40,022 nt of DNA from Candidatus Geothermincola secundus. GTDB taxonomy: Bacteria > Actinomycetota > Geothermincolia > Geothermincolales > Geothermincolaceae. The notes under the pieces were generated by a model. That model was not told the origin of the DNA and did not search any database. It saw only the letters and a program-made list of their open reading frames with translations. How positions within the stretch are numbered: the first letter of the stretch is position 1; each line of letters opens with the position of its first letter. Location: the NCBI GenBank assembly GCA_015711755.1, contig JACVIY010000007.1, forward strand, positions 1 through 40,022, in the 5' to 3' direction. Shown here piece after piece: positions 17,177-25,008 of the stretch. The position numbers and the translations under genes were made by a program.

Positions 17177-17497
17177 ATGGAAAAAGACTGCATCAGGGAT
17201 TGCGGAGGAGCAGTGGAGCTGAAGGTTAGGGTGAACCCGCGGGCATCCCGAAGGCGTTTCCGGGGCATGGCGGACGGAGTCCTGCGCTTCGACCTCAATT
17301 CACCTCCCCAGGGAGGAACGGCCAACCGGGAACTGCAGGAGATGGTGGCCGGGCTTCTCGGGATACCCCGCAGCAGAGTGAGGATAACCAGAGGGGAGAA
17401 ATCGCGGGATAAGTCCTTGATGATAGAGGGGATGAACGCGGAGACCCTGAAAGGACTTCTTCGACTGGGAGGGGGCGAGAGTGAGGAGGGGCCGTGA
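17177..17497 (+). CDS. DUF167 (YggU) family protein
   Basis: The 106-residue product contains the short DUF167 domain: VELKVRVNPRASRRRF, then LRFDLNSPPQGGTANRELQEMVAGLLG and SRVRITRGEKSRDKSLMIEG. The fold is known, but no molecular function is established for the family. The ATG at 17177 has GGAAG a few bases upstream. An ATG at 17162 and a TTG at 17153 are possible alternatives. It is often linked to yggT and yggS genes, in keeping with this locus. Confidence 0.85.
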   Translation: MEKDCIRDCGGAVELKVRVNPRASRRRFRGMADGVLRFDLNSPPQGGTANRELQEMVAGLLGIPRSRVRITRGEKSRDKSLMIEGMNAETLKGLLRLGGGESEEGP

Positions 17498-17599
17498 GGC
17501 CCGAGGGTGGATAAAGAAAGCGGACGGCGTGTTGATGGCTTGAAGCAGCTGAACTTGCCCGTCTCTTTGATAGGCTCGGAGAAGAAGAAAGAGGTGGAG

Positions 17600-20362
17600 A
17601 TGGACTATCGTCAGACCCTGAACCTGCCGCGAACGGATTTCCCCATGAAAGGTGACCTTCCCAAGCGAGAGCCGGAGATGCAGGCTTGGTGGGATGAGTT
17701 GGACATCTACAACAAGATGCTGGAGCGGCGTAAGGAGGGGGAGGCCTTCCTCTTGCACGACGGCCCTCCATACGCCAACGGCGACATACATCTGGGCACG
17801 GCGCTGAACAAGATACTCAAGGACATCCTGGTGAAATACAAATCCATGCGCGGCTGCTACGCTCCTTATGTTCCGGGCTGGGACTGCCACGGGCAGCCCA
17901 TTGAGCATGAGGTGGAGAAGAGCCTGGATATTGAGCGCGGCCTCCTGGATATCATGGAGGTGAGGCGGCGCTGCCATGAGTATGCCCTGCATTTTGTGGA
18001 CAGGCAATCCCGCCAGTTCAGGCGCTTGGGCGTGTTCGGCGACTTCGGCCGACCTTACCTGACCCTTGACCCGAGGTACGAGGCCACCAATATCGCTGTT
18101 TTCTCCCGTCTTTATCGTAGGGGCCTGATATACAGGGGGCGCAAGCCCATCCATTGGTGTCCCTCCTGCGTTACCGCCCTGGCGGAGGCGGAGATCGAAT
18201 ACGCCGAAAAATCATCGCCTTCGATCTATGTGAAGTTCCCCATCATCGAGAGTGCCGTCCCCCTTCCCGAGGGGTTGCGACAGGTCTCCATGGTCATATG
18301 GACGACCACGCCCTGGACGCTTCCCGCCAACGTGGCCATAGCTTTGCATCCTCATATGGATTACGTGCTGGTGGAAGCAGGCGGGGAGGGCCTTATCTTG
18401 GGTGAGCCGCTCCTGCAGAGGGCCTTGGAGGAGATGGGCGTCGAGGGACGGCGAATGGCCTCCTGGCGAGGTGCGGAGCTGGCAGGTACTCTGACCCGCC
18501 ATCCCTGGGAGGACAGGCCCTCTCGCGTGGTGACCGCCGAATACGTGACCTTCGAGCAGGGAACTGGCGCCGTGCACATAGCGCCGGGGCACGGATATGA
18601 GGACTATCAGGTGGGCCTGGAAGAAGGACTTCCCATGCCCATGCCCGTGGATGACGAGGGGAGGTTCACAGATGAGGCCCCTCCTTTCAAGGGCCTTTTC
18701 ATCGAGGAAGCCAACCCCCGCATACTCGAGGATTTGAGCGGCAGAGGTCTCCTGTTAGGATCGCGGGAGGTGATCCACCCGTACCCCCATTGCTGGCGCT
18801 GCAAGAAGCCGGTGATCTTCCGGGCCACCCCCCAGTGGTTCATAGCCGTGGACCGCCCTTATGAGGGCGGCGAGGGGCTCCGAGAAAGGGCTTTGCGCGC
18901 ACTGGACGAAGTGGAGTGGATACCGGGATGGAACCGCAAGCGCATGCAGGGTATGTTGGAGGTGCGCCCCGATTGGTGCATCTCCCGCCAGAGGGCCTGG
19001 GGCGTTCCCATACCCGTTTTTTACTGCGAGAGCTGCGGAAGCGAACTGATTGACGAGCGTACACTGAAAGCGGTGGAGGAGGCCATAAGGCTCGAGGGAT
19101 CCGATGCCTGGTTTCTGAAGGAGCCGCAGGAGATCCTGGGAGGGAAAGTCGCCTGCCCCCGCTGCGGCGGTGATATCCGCAAAGGCCAGGATATCCTGGA
19201 TGTATGGTTCGAGTCGGGCATCAGTCATGAAGCGGTCTTGCGTTCCCGAGACGAACTGTATTGGCCATGCGACATGTACTTGGAGGGGAGCGATCAGCAC
19301 CGCGGTTGGTTCCAGACCTCATTGTTGACCTCGGTGGGCGTGGAGGATGCCCCTCCTTATCGAAAGGTCCTCACTCACGGTTTCGTGGTGGACGGCGAGG
19401 GTCGCAAGATGTCCAAGTCGCTGGGAAACGTGATCAGCCCGCTGGAGATCTGCGACAGTCTGGGGGCCGACGTCCTGCGGCTGTGGGTCGCTTCATCGGA
19501 TTACACCGTGGACATACCGGCATCTCGGGAGATATTCGACCGGCTGGTGGAGGCCTATCGGCGGATACGCAACACCTTACGTTTTCTCCTCGGGAACCTC
19601 TATGACTACCCGCGGGACGCCGGGAAGCCGCGCCCCCAGGACCTTGAGGAGATGGACCGCTGGGTACTCAGCCGCTGGCACGGCCTCCTGATAAAGATAA
19701 ACAACGCCTACGACTCGTACTCGTTCCATCAGGTGTTCCACGCTTTGCATCATTTTTGTACGGTTGACTTGAGCTCTCTTTTTCTTGATGCTCGCAAGGA
19801 CTGCCTCTACACCTTCGCCGCCTCCTCGCGGGAGAGGCGCTCGGCACAGACAGCCATTTACCTCTTGGCTCAAGGACTTATACGGGTGATGGCCCCCATC
19901 CTCTCCCACACCGCCGAGGAGGCTTGGCGTTGCTTGAGATCGGAGGGAGAGCCCGAGAGCGTGTTCTTGCTGGATTGGCCGCTGCCGGAGGAGGAGTGGC
20001 TTGACGGCGCCCTGGAGGAAGAATGGCAGGAGCTTCTGCGGGTACGAGAGATGGTGACCAAGCGCATCGAGGAACTCAGGGCCTCCCGCCGGATGGGGAC
20101 CTCCCTCGAGGCCCAAGTGGTTCTGAGGGTCGATGGAAGGGCCAAAGCCGATTGGGAGAGGCGGCTGGGATTGCTGCCCACTCTGCTCATCGTATCCTCG
20201 GTCATCCTGGAAGAGGTTGAGGGGCTGGAGGACGTGGAGGTGGAAGTTCGGAAAGCCCCCGGGAACAAATGCGCCCGCTGCTGGAATATACGGGAGACGG
20301 TGGGGGCGGATGAGAGGCATCCCCAGATATGCGACCGATGCGTTGCGGCCCTTGAAGGATGA
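17600..20362 (+). CDS. ileS: Isoleucyl-tRNA synthetase
   Basis: The 920-residue class I synthetase has its HIGH-type motif in GPPYANGDIHLGTALNK, where the last histidine is Thr, as in a number of bacterial IleS. The editing domain carries WTTTPWTLPANVAIA, the catalytic LEGSDQHRGWFQ follows, and KMSKS is in GRKMSKSLGNV. The C-terminal zinc finger has CARCW and CDRC. It attaches isoleucine to tRNA-Ile. The frame is open from a GTG at 17507, but the family start (MDYRQTLNLPRTDFPM) is the ATG at 17600 with GAGG at 17591-17594. No T-box leader was seen in the roughly 100 bases upstream. divIVA-ileS-lspA is a common monoderm order. Confidence 0.98.
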   Translation: MDYRQTLNLPRTDFPMKGDLPKREPEMQAWWDELDIYNKMLERRKEGEAFLLHDGPPYANGDIHLGTALNKILKDILVKYKSMRGCYAPYVPGWDCHGQPIEHEVEKSLDIERGLLDIMEVRRRCHEYALHFVDRQSRQFRRLGVFGDFGRPYLTLDPRYEATNIAVFSRLYRRGLIYRGRKPIHWCPSCVTALAEAEIEYAEKSSPSIYVKFPIIESAVPLPEGLRQVSMVIWTTTPWTLPANVAIALHPHMDYVLVEAGGEGLILGEPLLQRALEEMGVEGRRMASWRGAELAGTLTRHPWEDRPSRVVTAEYVTFEQGTGAVHIAPGHGYEDYQVGLEEGLPMPMPVDDEGRFTDEAPPFKGLFIEEANPRILEDLSGRGLLLGSREVIHPYPHCWRCKKPVIFRATPQWFIAVDRPYEGGEGLRERALRALDEVEWIPGWNRKRMQGMLEVRPDWCISRQRAWGVPIPVFYCESCGSELIDERTLKAVEEAIRLEGSDAWFLKEPQEILGGKVACPRCGGDIRKGQDILDVWFESGISHEAVLRSRDELYWPCDMYLEGSDQHRGWFQTSLLTSVGVEDAPPYRKVLTHGFVVDGEGRKMSKSLGNVISPLEICDSLGADVLRLWVASSDYTVDIPASREIFDRLVEAYRRIRNTLRFLLGNLYDYPRDAGKPRPQDLEEMDRWVLSRWHGLLIKINNAYDSYSFHQVFHALHHFCTVDLSSLFLDARKDCLYTFAASSRERRSAQTAIYLLAQGLIRVMAPILSHTAEEAWRCLRSEGEPESVFLLDWPLPEEEWLDGALEEEWQELLRVREMVTKRIEELRASRRMGTSLEAQVVLRVDGRAKADWERRLGLLPTLLIVSSVILEEVEGLEDVEVEVRKAPGNKCARCWNIRETVGADERHPQICDRCVAALEG

Positions 20363-20508
20363 CCCGGGGCAGTCAAGGGAAGTGGGTGCTCTTGCCGAAA
20401 AAGAGTATTGACCCGGTGGTTTCGGGACGTTCTTACAAGGACCTGGATTTATGTCGCGCTTGTGGTTAGAATATCGCAAACGTGTCGGATATGAGTTGAG
20501 GTGAGGTC

Positions 20509-20880
20509 TTGGGAAAGAAGAAATACGCGGAGGTAAAGAAACTGCTGCTGGAGGAGAGGCAAGCTCTGCTCAAGCAATACCACGACCTTGAGGAGGGCAA
20601 CTTGAACACCTCTCAGTCGGAATTGAGCGGAGAGGTGGGTTTCGATGAGGAATACGCCGATTCAGGGACTCAGACCTTCGAGCGCGAGCGCGACCTCTCC
20701 CTATCCAACAACGTCAAGGACCTCTTGGAAAAAGTGGAGGAAGCGCTGCGCAAGATAGAGCAGGGCACTTATGGCATCTGCGACGCCTGTAAAAAACCCA
20801 TCCCCGAGGAGAGGCTCAAGGCCCTTCCTTATGCCACCCTCTGCGTCGAGTGCAAGCAAAAGGAAGAGAAAAAACACTGA
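20509..20880 (+). CDS. TraR/DksA family C4-type zinc-finger protein
   Basis: The 123-residue protein has an N-terminal helical coiled-coil half and a C-terminal zinc finger, CDACKKPIPEERLKAL then CVECKQ. This is the TraR/DksA pattern with four cysteines. In proteobacteria DksA binds RNA polymerase with ppGpp. In monoderms, related proteins next to ileS and lspA (YteA/YocK-like) have less clear roles. The start is a TTG at 20509 preceded by GAGGTGAGG. It overlaps the lspA frame by about 30 bases. Confidence 0.88.
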   Translation: MGKKKYAEVKKLLLEERQALLKQYHDLEEGNLNTSQSELSGEVGFDEEYADSGTQTFERERDLSLSNNVKDLLEKVEEALRKIEQGTYGICDACKKPIPEERLKALPYATLCVECKQKEEKKH

Positions 20881-21365
20881 CGGACTTCTTGGCCGCGCTG
20901 ACAGCGGCGCTCGCCGCCGATCAGGCCGCGAAAGCAGTGGTGAGAGCGACCTTGCCGTTGGGTGAGGCCGGATTGAGGATGCTGGGGGGCCTTCTGGTTC
21001 TGCACCAACAGCGGAATGCCGGCATCTCTTTCGGGCTGCTGGAGGGGGGGGATCGGGCCCTTCTGGTGCTGCTGGCCGCAGTTCCCGTGGCGTTTCTTTT
21101 CATCTATGCCTTGAGGTCGAAGGGCGGATCCAGAGCAGCTCTCATTGGGGCGGGGTTGATATGCGGGGGAGCTGTGGGTAACATCATCGACAGGATGATC
21201 TTCGGGGAGGTCATCGATTTCATCGACTTGAGCTTCTGGCCGGCCTTCAACTTAGCGGATGCGGCGGTGGTGATTGGGATAGCGCTTTTCGCCGCGGGGC
21301 TGATCGCAGGGCGTAAGGTTGGGGACGAAGAGGCGTCGGGGCGTGAAAGAGAGGAGGGCCGATGA
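20850..21365 (+). CDS. lspA: Lipoprotein signal peptidase (signal peptidase II)
   Basis: This is an integral membrane aspartic protease that removes signal peptides from diacylglyceryl-prolipoproteins. The two catalytic aspartates are in GNIIDRMIFGEVIDFI and FNLADAAVVIG. AADQAAKAVV near the start and RNAGISFGLLEG match other conserved LspA parts, and four hydrophobic helices are evident. The start is uncertain. A GTG at 20850 inside the previous gene gives 171 residues but has no clear ribosome-binding site. A CTG at 20877 or TTG at 20889 lies after AGGAAG (20861-20866). It is followed directly by lgt, the preceding step of lipoprotein maturation. Confidence 0.93.
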   Translation: MQAKGREKTLTDFLAALTAALAADQAAKAVVRATLPLGEAGLRMLGGLLVLHQQRNAGISFGLLEGGDRALLVLLAAVPVAFLFIYALRSKGGSRAALIGAGLICGGAVGNIIDRMIFGEVIDFIDLSFWPAFNLADAAVVIGIALFAAGLIAGRKVGDEEASGREREEGR

Positions 21366-22201
21366 AGAGGGAGCTTTTCAGCATAGGCGGATTCCACCTT
21401 CATTCTTACGGGCTGATGCTATGCATTTCCTTCCTTCTTTCCGTCCTCATAATGAACCGCTGGCTCAAGCGGAATTTCATCGATGCCTATGCCGTGTTCG
21501 ATATGGTGGTGGCGGCGTTGGTGGGCGGGATAATGGGGGCCCGAATTTTCTACATCCTGGGCAACCTCGATGAGTTCAAAGGGCGCTGGCTGGACATACT
21601 GAAGTTCTGGAATGTTGAGGGTCTGGTCTTCTACGGCGGACTGCTGCTTGGCGCGGTGATGGTCATTGCGGTAATAAGATGGAAGGGTATCCCTCTGGCT
21701 TTGGTGGCGGACGGGGCCGCCCTTTGCATTGCTCTGGGGATCGCGGTGACCCGCATCGGCTGCTTCCTCAACGGCTGTTGTTTCGGGAAGCCCTCGGGTA
21801 TGCCCTGGGCGGTGACCTTCCCCCTGCGGACCCAGATGGAGATGGGCATGCCCGCCAATCCGCTCCACCCTACACAGCTTTACGAGAGCCTGCTGGACCT
21901 GGCCTTGTTCATCCTGCTGCTCGTCTTGGCTCCCCGCCTGAAGTACCGGGGCCAGCTATTTCTTGTCTTCCTGGCCGGATACGGCATCATCCGCTTCTTT
22001 TTAGAGTTCTTCCGCTATCACCAGAGCCCCCATGCAGCCCCGGCGTTTCAGGCCTTGAGTTTGCTGATGGCTGCGGCAGCGGGGACGGCCATCTTATTTC
22101 GAGCGAGATTGCTGCCGGAAGCGCGTCCCATCACAAGCCGGGTAAAAGGGCGGATGAGGCGTCTGCAAAGTAGCGGGCTGTTTTCAAGACATGGGATCTG
22201 A
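21362..22201 (+). CDS. lgt: Prolipoprotein diacylglyceryl transferase
   Basis: The 279-residue polytopic membrane protein has Lgt hallmarks: FHLHSYGLMLC near the N-terminus, GLVFYGGLLLGAV, and the signature RIGCFLNGCCFGKPSG followed by HPTQLYES. Lgt transfers diacylglycerol from phosphatidylglycerol to the lipobox cysteine before LspA acts. The start overlaps the lspA stop as ATGA, so the two lipoprotein enzymes are translationally coupled. The 3' end overlaps the pseudouridine synthase gene by 11 bases. Confidence 0.96.
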   Translation: MKRELFSIGGFHLHSYGLMLCISFLLSVLIMNRWLKRNFIDAYAVFDMVVAALVGGIMGARIFYILGNLDEFKGRWLDILKFWNVEGLVFYGGLLLGAVMVIAVIRWKGIPLALVADGAALCIALGIAVTRIGCFLNGCCFGKPSGMPWAVTFPLRTQMEMGMPANPLHPTQLYESLLDLALFILLLVLAPRLKYRGQLFLVFLAGYGIIRFFLEFFRYHQSPHAAPAFQALSLLMAAAAGTAILFRARLLPEARPITSRVKGRMRRLQSSGLFSRHGI

Positions 22202-23138
22202 TGGAGGGCGCGGCCAGGAACCGCTTGTCTTGCGCATGGAAGACGGCGCCGGCATGCGCTTGGATGTGGCGCTTTCAAGCAGATTAGGCATCTCCCGGAA
22301 CCGCGCGCAGGAGATGATCCGCAGGGGCCTCGTGGAAGTGGACGGAAGGCGGGCCAAAAAGGACCACCGCCTCGTTGGTACGGAGGTGGTGAGCGTGATG
22401 CCCTTTCCCGAGGAAAAAAGCTCCCTGACGCCGACACCCATACCGCTGCGCATCGTGTACGAGGACGATGATGTCGCGGTGGTCTCCAAACAAGCGGGGC
22501 TGGTAGTACACCCGGCGGCGGGGCACCGCGACGACACCCTGGTGAACGCACTGCTCCACGCGCTGCCGGACCTCGGATCGCTGGGCGGAGAGGTGCGCCC
22601 GGGGATCGTTCACCGCCTCGACCGCGATACCTCCGGGTTGATGGTGGTGGCCAAGAACGAACCCACCCTGACCCGCCTGCAGGAGGCGGTGAGGAGCCGG
22701 GAGGTGAAGCGGTTCTATATGGCTCTGGCGCACGGTTGTTTCCCCGCCTCCGCGGGAACCATTGACGCCCCCGTGGGAAGGGACCGGCGGGATCGAAAGA
22801 GGATGGCGGTCATCGAGGAGGGCAGGAGGGCGGTGACCCATTACAGGGTGCTGGAGTCGATGGGAGACCTTACGCTGCTGGAGCTGGAGCTGGAGACGGG
22901 CCGCACGCATCAGATACGCGTCCATCTATCGCACATCGGCCATCCTGTGGCGGGTGATCCGGTATATGGGAAGGGATCCCGCGACCGGCGACGGCTGGGC
23001 CTGGAGCGGCAGTTCCTGCACGCTTGGCGGCTTTCATTCCCCCATCCCTCGGATGGGAGGCAGATGGATTTCCGCGACGGCCTGCCGGAGGACCTTCAGG
23101 AAGTTCTGGAGAGACTGCGGCGAGATATTTCCCTTTAA
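22191..23138 (+). CDS. RluA/RluD family pseudouridine synthase
   Basis: The 315-residue protein has an N-terminal S4 RNA-binding domain (MRLDVALSSRLGISRNRAQEM). The catalytic domain carries the active-site aspartate in HRLDRDTSGLMVVAKN and ends LELETGRTHQIRVHLSHIGHPVAGDPVYG. It converts uridine to pseudouridine in 23S rRNA (RluD-type) or possibly other RNAs; the exact sites cannot be told from sequence. Its place after lspA is common in monoderm bacteria. It is the last gene of the housekeeping block; the next 192 bases before the redox cluster are non-coding. Confidence 0.94.
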   Translation: MGSDGGRGQEPLVLRMEDGAGMRLDVALSSRLGISRNRAQEMIRRGLVEVDGRRAKKDHRLVGTEVVSVMPFPEEKSSLTPTPIPLRIVYEDDDVAVVSKQAGLVVHPAAGHRDDTLVNALLHALPDLGSLGGEVRPGIVHRLDRDTSGLMVVAKNEPTLTRLQEAVRSREVKRFYMALAHGCFPASAGTIDAPVGRDRRDRKRMAVIEEGRRAVTHYRVLESMGDLTLLELELETGRTHQIRVHLSHIGHPVAGDPVYGKGSRDRRRLGLERQFLHAWRLSFPHPSDGRQMDFRDGLPEDLQEVLERLRRDISL

Positions 23139-23248
23139 GTCGATCCTCCCAAAGAGCACGTATTTATAATATAGCTGCTTCCGCCGTAAAGAAAGAACCC
23201 CTACAGCTCAGCGACGCGGGCGACCTAAGGGTCAAAATAAAAGGCATC

Positions 23249-23277
23249 TTGCGCGGCCAGTAAATAGATAGTAGCAT
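23249..23277 (+). promoter_or_regulatory. Possible promoter of the redox operon
   Basis: TTGCGC (23249-23254), a 17-base spacer and TAGCAT (23272-23277) form a moderate sigma-70-like match. A second TATAAT at 23165-23170, closer to the previous gene, lacks a good -35. The non-coding stretch 23139-23330 is AT-richer than its surroundings. Confidence 0.35.
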
Positions 23278-23285
23278 AATATCCA

Positions 23286-23306
23286 TTAGTCATATCAACT
23301 GACTGA
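23286..23306 (+). promoter_or_regulatory. Inverted repeat, candidate operator before the redox operon
   Basis: TTAGTCA (23286-23292) and TGACTGA (23300-23306) form an imperfect palindrome with perfect AGTCA/TGACT cores around seven bases. It lies just downstream of the predicted -10, where a repressor dimer would block transcription. No regulator gene lies next to it. Confidence 0.4.
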
Positions 23307-23330
23307 TAAGCGCGAAGGGGTGTGAGAAAG

Positions 23331-24848
23331 ATGCCGGATTACGATGTCGTGGTGATCGGCGGGGGCGCTGGCGGACTGTCAGCCGCAGCGCTCTGCCAGA
23401 AGGCTGGTATGAAGACCCTGGTATTGGAGCAGTCGGATCGGATCGGCGGATGTTGTTCCACCTTTGAGGCCGAGGGTTTTCATTTCGACGTCGGGGCCAG
23501 CGTGGTGGAGGTGACCGAGTCCTTTGAGGAGCTGTTCCGGCGCCTGGGATTGAGCCGCGAGAAGTACATACCACTGGTGCCCGTGGACCCCATTTATGAT
23601 TACTGCGACATCACCAGAGGGGTGCGCTTCGCATATCCCACCGATGTGGAAGAGACCGCCAAGGTCATATCGGAGTTCTCCCCCGAGGACGGAAAGGCGT
23701 TTCTGAAATTCGCGCGCGACTTCACTCCCAAGATAAAGGGCCTGGTGGGTAACTTCTTCTACGCGCCCTGCCAGGGCTTCCTGGACATAATCAAGCTGGT
23801 TATCAAATATCCTGGCATCATGGAAGCCCTGCCCATGTTCTTCACCACCCACCAGAAGATAGTCCGCAAGTACTTCAAGAACGACGATGTGCTCGCCTCC
23901 ATGGCTTTTCAGTCCTTCTACGCGGGGCTGCCGCCGGACCTCTGCGCGGGGCTTTACGCTATAGTGGGACTGCTCGAGCACGAGGGCATCTACTACCCTC
24001 CGGGCGGCATGATCGGAATCCCTCGAGGCATACAGCGCGCTCTGGAGGATCTGGGCGGAGAGGTGCAGTTCGGCAAGCGGGTGGTGAAGATACTGGTCGA
24101 GAAGCGAACCGCCAAGGGCGTGGAATTATGGGACGGCACGCAGATAACCGCGGGCAATGTCATCGGGGCCATTAACGCCAAAAAAGTGTACATGGAGATG
24201 ATCGGGAGGGAGCATCTGCCCTGGCACGTCTGGCGGGGTATAGATTCGATGAAGCTGTCCATGCCCTGCCCCATGATCTACCTCGGCATCGATTACGAGC
24301 CTCCCCTGCGGGCCCATCATACCCTCACTCTGACCAGCCCCCAGGTGATGAACGATTACTGGAGCGACTATTATCTGAAGGGCAAGCTTTACACGGTGGA
24401 CGGCAGGCCGGAGATCATGGGGCTGGTTTCCTGGGCCAGCAAGGTCGACCCCGGCTTGGCTCCCGAAGGAAAGCACGTCCTCACCCACATGGGCTTGGCC
24501 CCCTATAACCTCGCGGGCGACGACTGGGATCGCCATAAGGAACGCTACATCGATGAGGCCATAGCGACGGTCGAGCGCTACATGATCCCCGACCTTTCCG
24601 ACCACGTTGTCTATCGGGACATGGCCACGCCCAAGGACCTCGAACGCATGCTTCTGCATCCGGGCGGGGCGGTCTACGGCATACAGACCGACCTTTCCCA
24701 CATGGCCATGTTCCGCCCGTCCAACAAGAGCAAGTCCATTAAGAACCTGTACCTGGCCGGGGCTTCCACGCATCCCGGCGGGGGCGTCTGCACGGTGGTG
24801 GCGGGAGGCATAATCACCGCCACTTTGTTGACCCGAGACAACGCTTGA
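23331..24848 (+). CDS. Phytoene desaturase/RetSat-like FAD oxidoreductase, copy A
   Basis: The 505-residue flavoprotein has the dinucleotide motif G10-x-G12-x-x-G15 in VVVIGGGAGGLSAA and EQSDRIGGCCSTF. The C-terminal FAD motif is NLYLAGASTHPGGGVCTV. These mark the CrtI/CrtISO/RetSat branch, which desaturates, isomerises or saturates polyenes using FAD. There is no phytoene synthase or other carotenoid gene in the window, so a carotenoid substrate is not supported. The ATG at 23331 is preferred over GTG 23322 (AGGGG at 23316-23320). It is clearly paralogous to the copy at 30720 (shared AFQSFY/SFQSFY, EHEGIYYP, EHLPW and ASTHPGGGV). A 46-residue membrane peptide follows 12 bases later. Confidence 0.85.
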   Translation: MPDYDVVVIGGGAGGLSAAALCQKAGMKTLVLEQSDRIGGCCSTFEAEGFHFDVGASVVEVTESFEELFRRLGLSREKYIPLVPVDPIYDYCDITRGVRFAYPTDVEETAKVISEFSPEDGKAFLKFARDFTPKIKGLVGNFFYAPCQGFLDIIKLVIKYPGIMEALPMFFTTHQKIVRKYFKNDDVLASMAFQSFYAGLPPDLCAGLYAIVGLLEHEGIYYPPGGMIGIPRGIQRALEDLGGEVQFGKRVVKILVEKRTAKGVELWDGTQITAGNVIGAINAKKVYMEMIGREHLPWHVWRGIDSMKLSMPCPMIYLGIDYEPPLRAHHTLTLTSPQVMNDYWSDYYLKGKLYTVDGRPEIMGLVSWASKVDPGLAPEGKHVLTHMGLAPYNLAGDDWDRHKERYIDEAIATVERYMIPDLSDHVVYRDMATPKDLERMLLHPGGAVYGIQTDLSHMAMFRPSNKSKSIKNLYLAGASTHPGGGVCTVVAGGIITATLLTRDNA

Positions 24849-24860
24849 GGGGGTGCCTGC

Positions 24861-25001
24861 ATGAAGAAGTTGATGTTGCTGGCGATGTTGCTTGGAGCGG
24901 TGGTGGGCGCGCTGGCGGCGGTGACTGAGCCGTCCGACTGGCGTTATCCAAAGATGCTGCTCATCGAGCTGCCTAAGATGCCCTTCCGCTATTTCGTCTG
25001 A
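24861..25001 (+). CDS. Small membrane protein with MPxRYF tail, copy 1
   Basis: A 46-residue protein, too short for most gene callers, has GAGGGGG (24847-24853) seven bases before its ATG. It sits in a 160-base slot between copy A and the acyl-CoA synthetase subunit. It has a positively charged start, one hydrophobic helix (about residues 4-20) and the tail ELPKMPFRYFV. The protein at 32232 ends QVPYMPARYFA and has the same layout in the same position after copy B. The conserved tail, good ribosome-binding site and paired position argue for a real gene. The family is not recognised. A membrane anchor or partner of the desaturase-like enzyme is an inference. Confidence 0.8.
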   Translation: MKKLMLLAMLLGAVVGALAAVTEPSDWRYPKMLLIELPKMPFRYFV

Positions 25002-25008
25002 GCAGGCT

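Noticed and set aside
17498-17599. T-box riboswitch before ileS
   Set aside because: Only about 100 bases separate the DUF167 gene from ileS, and no T-box consensus or specifier-stem pattern is visible.
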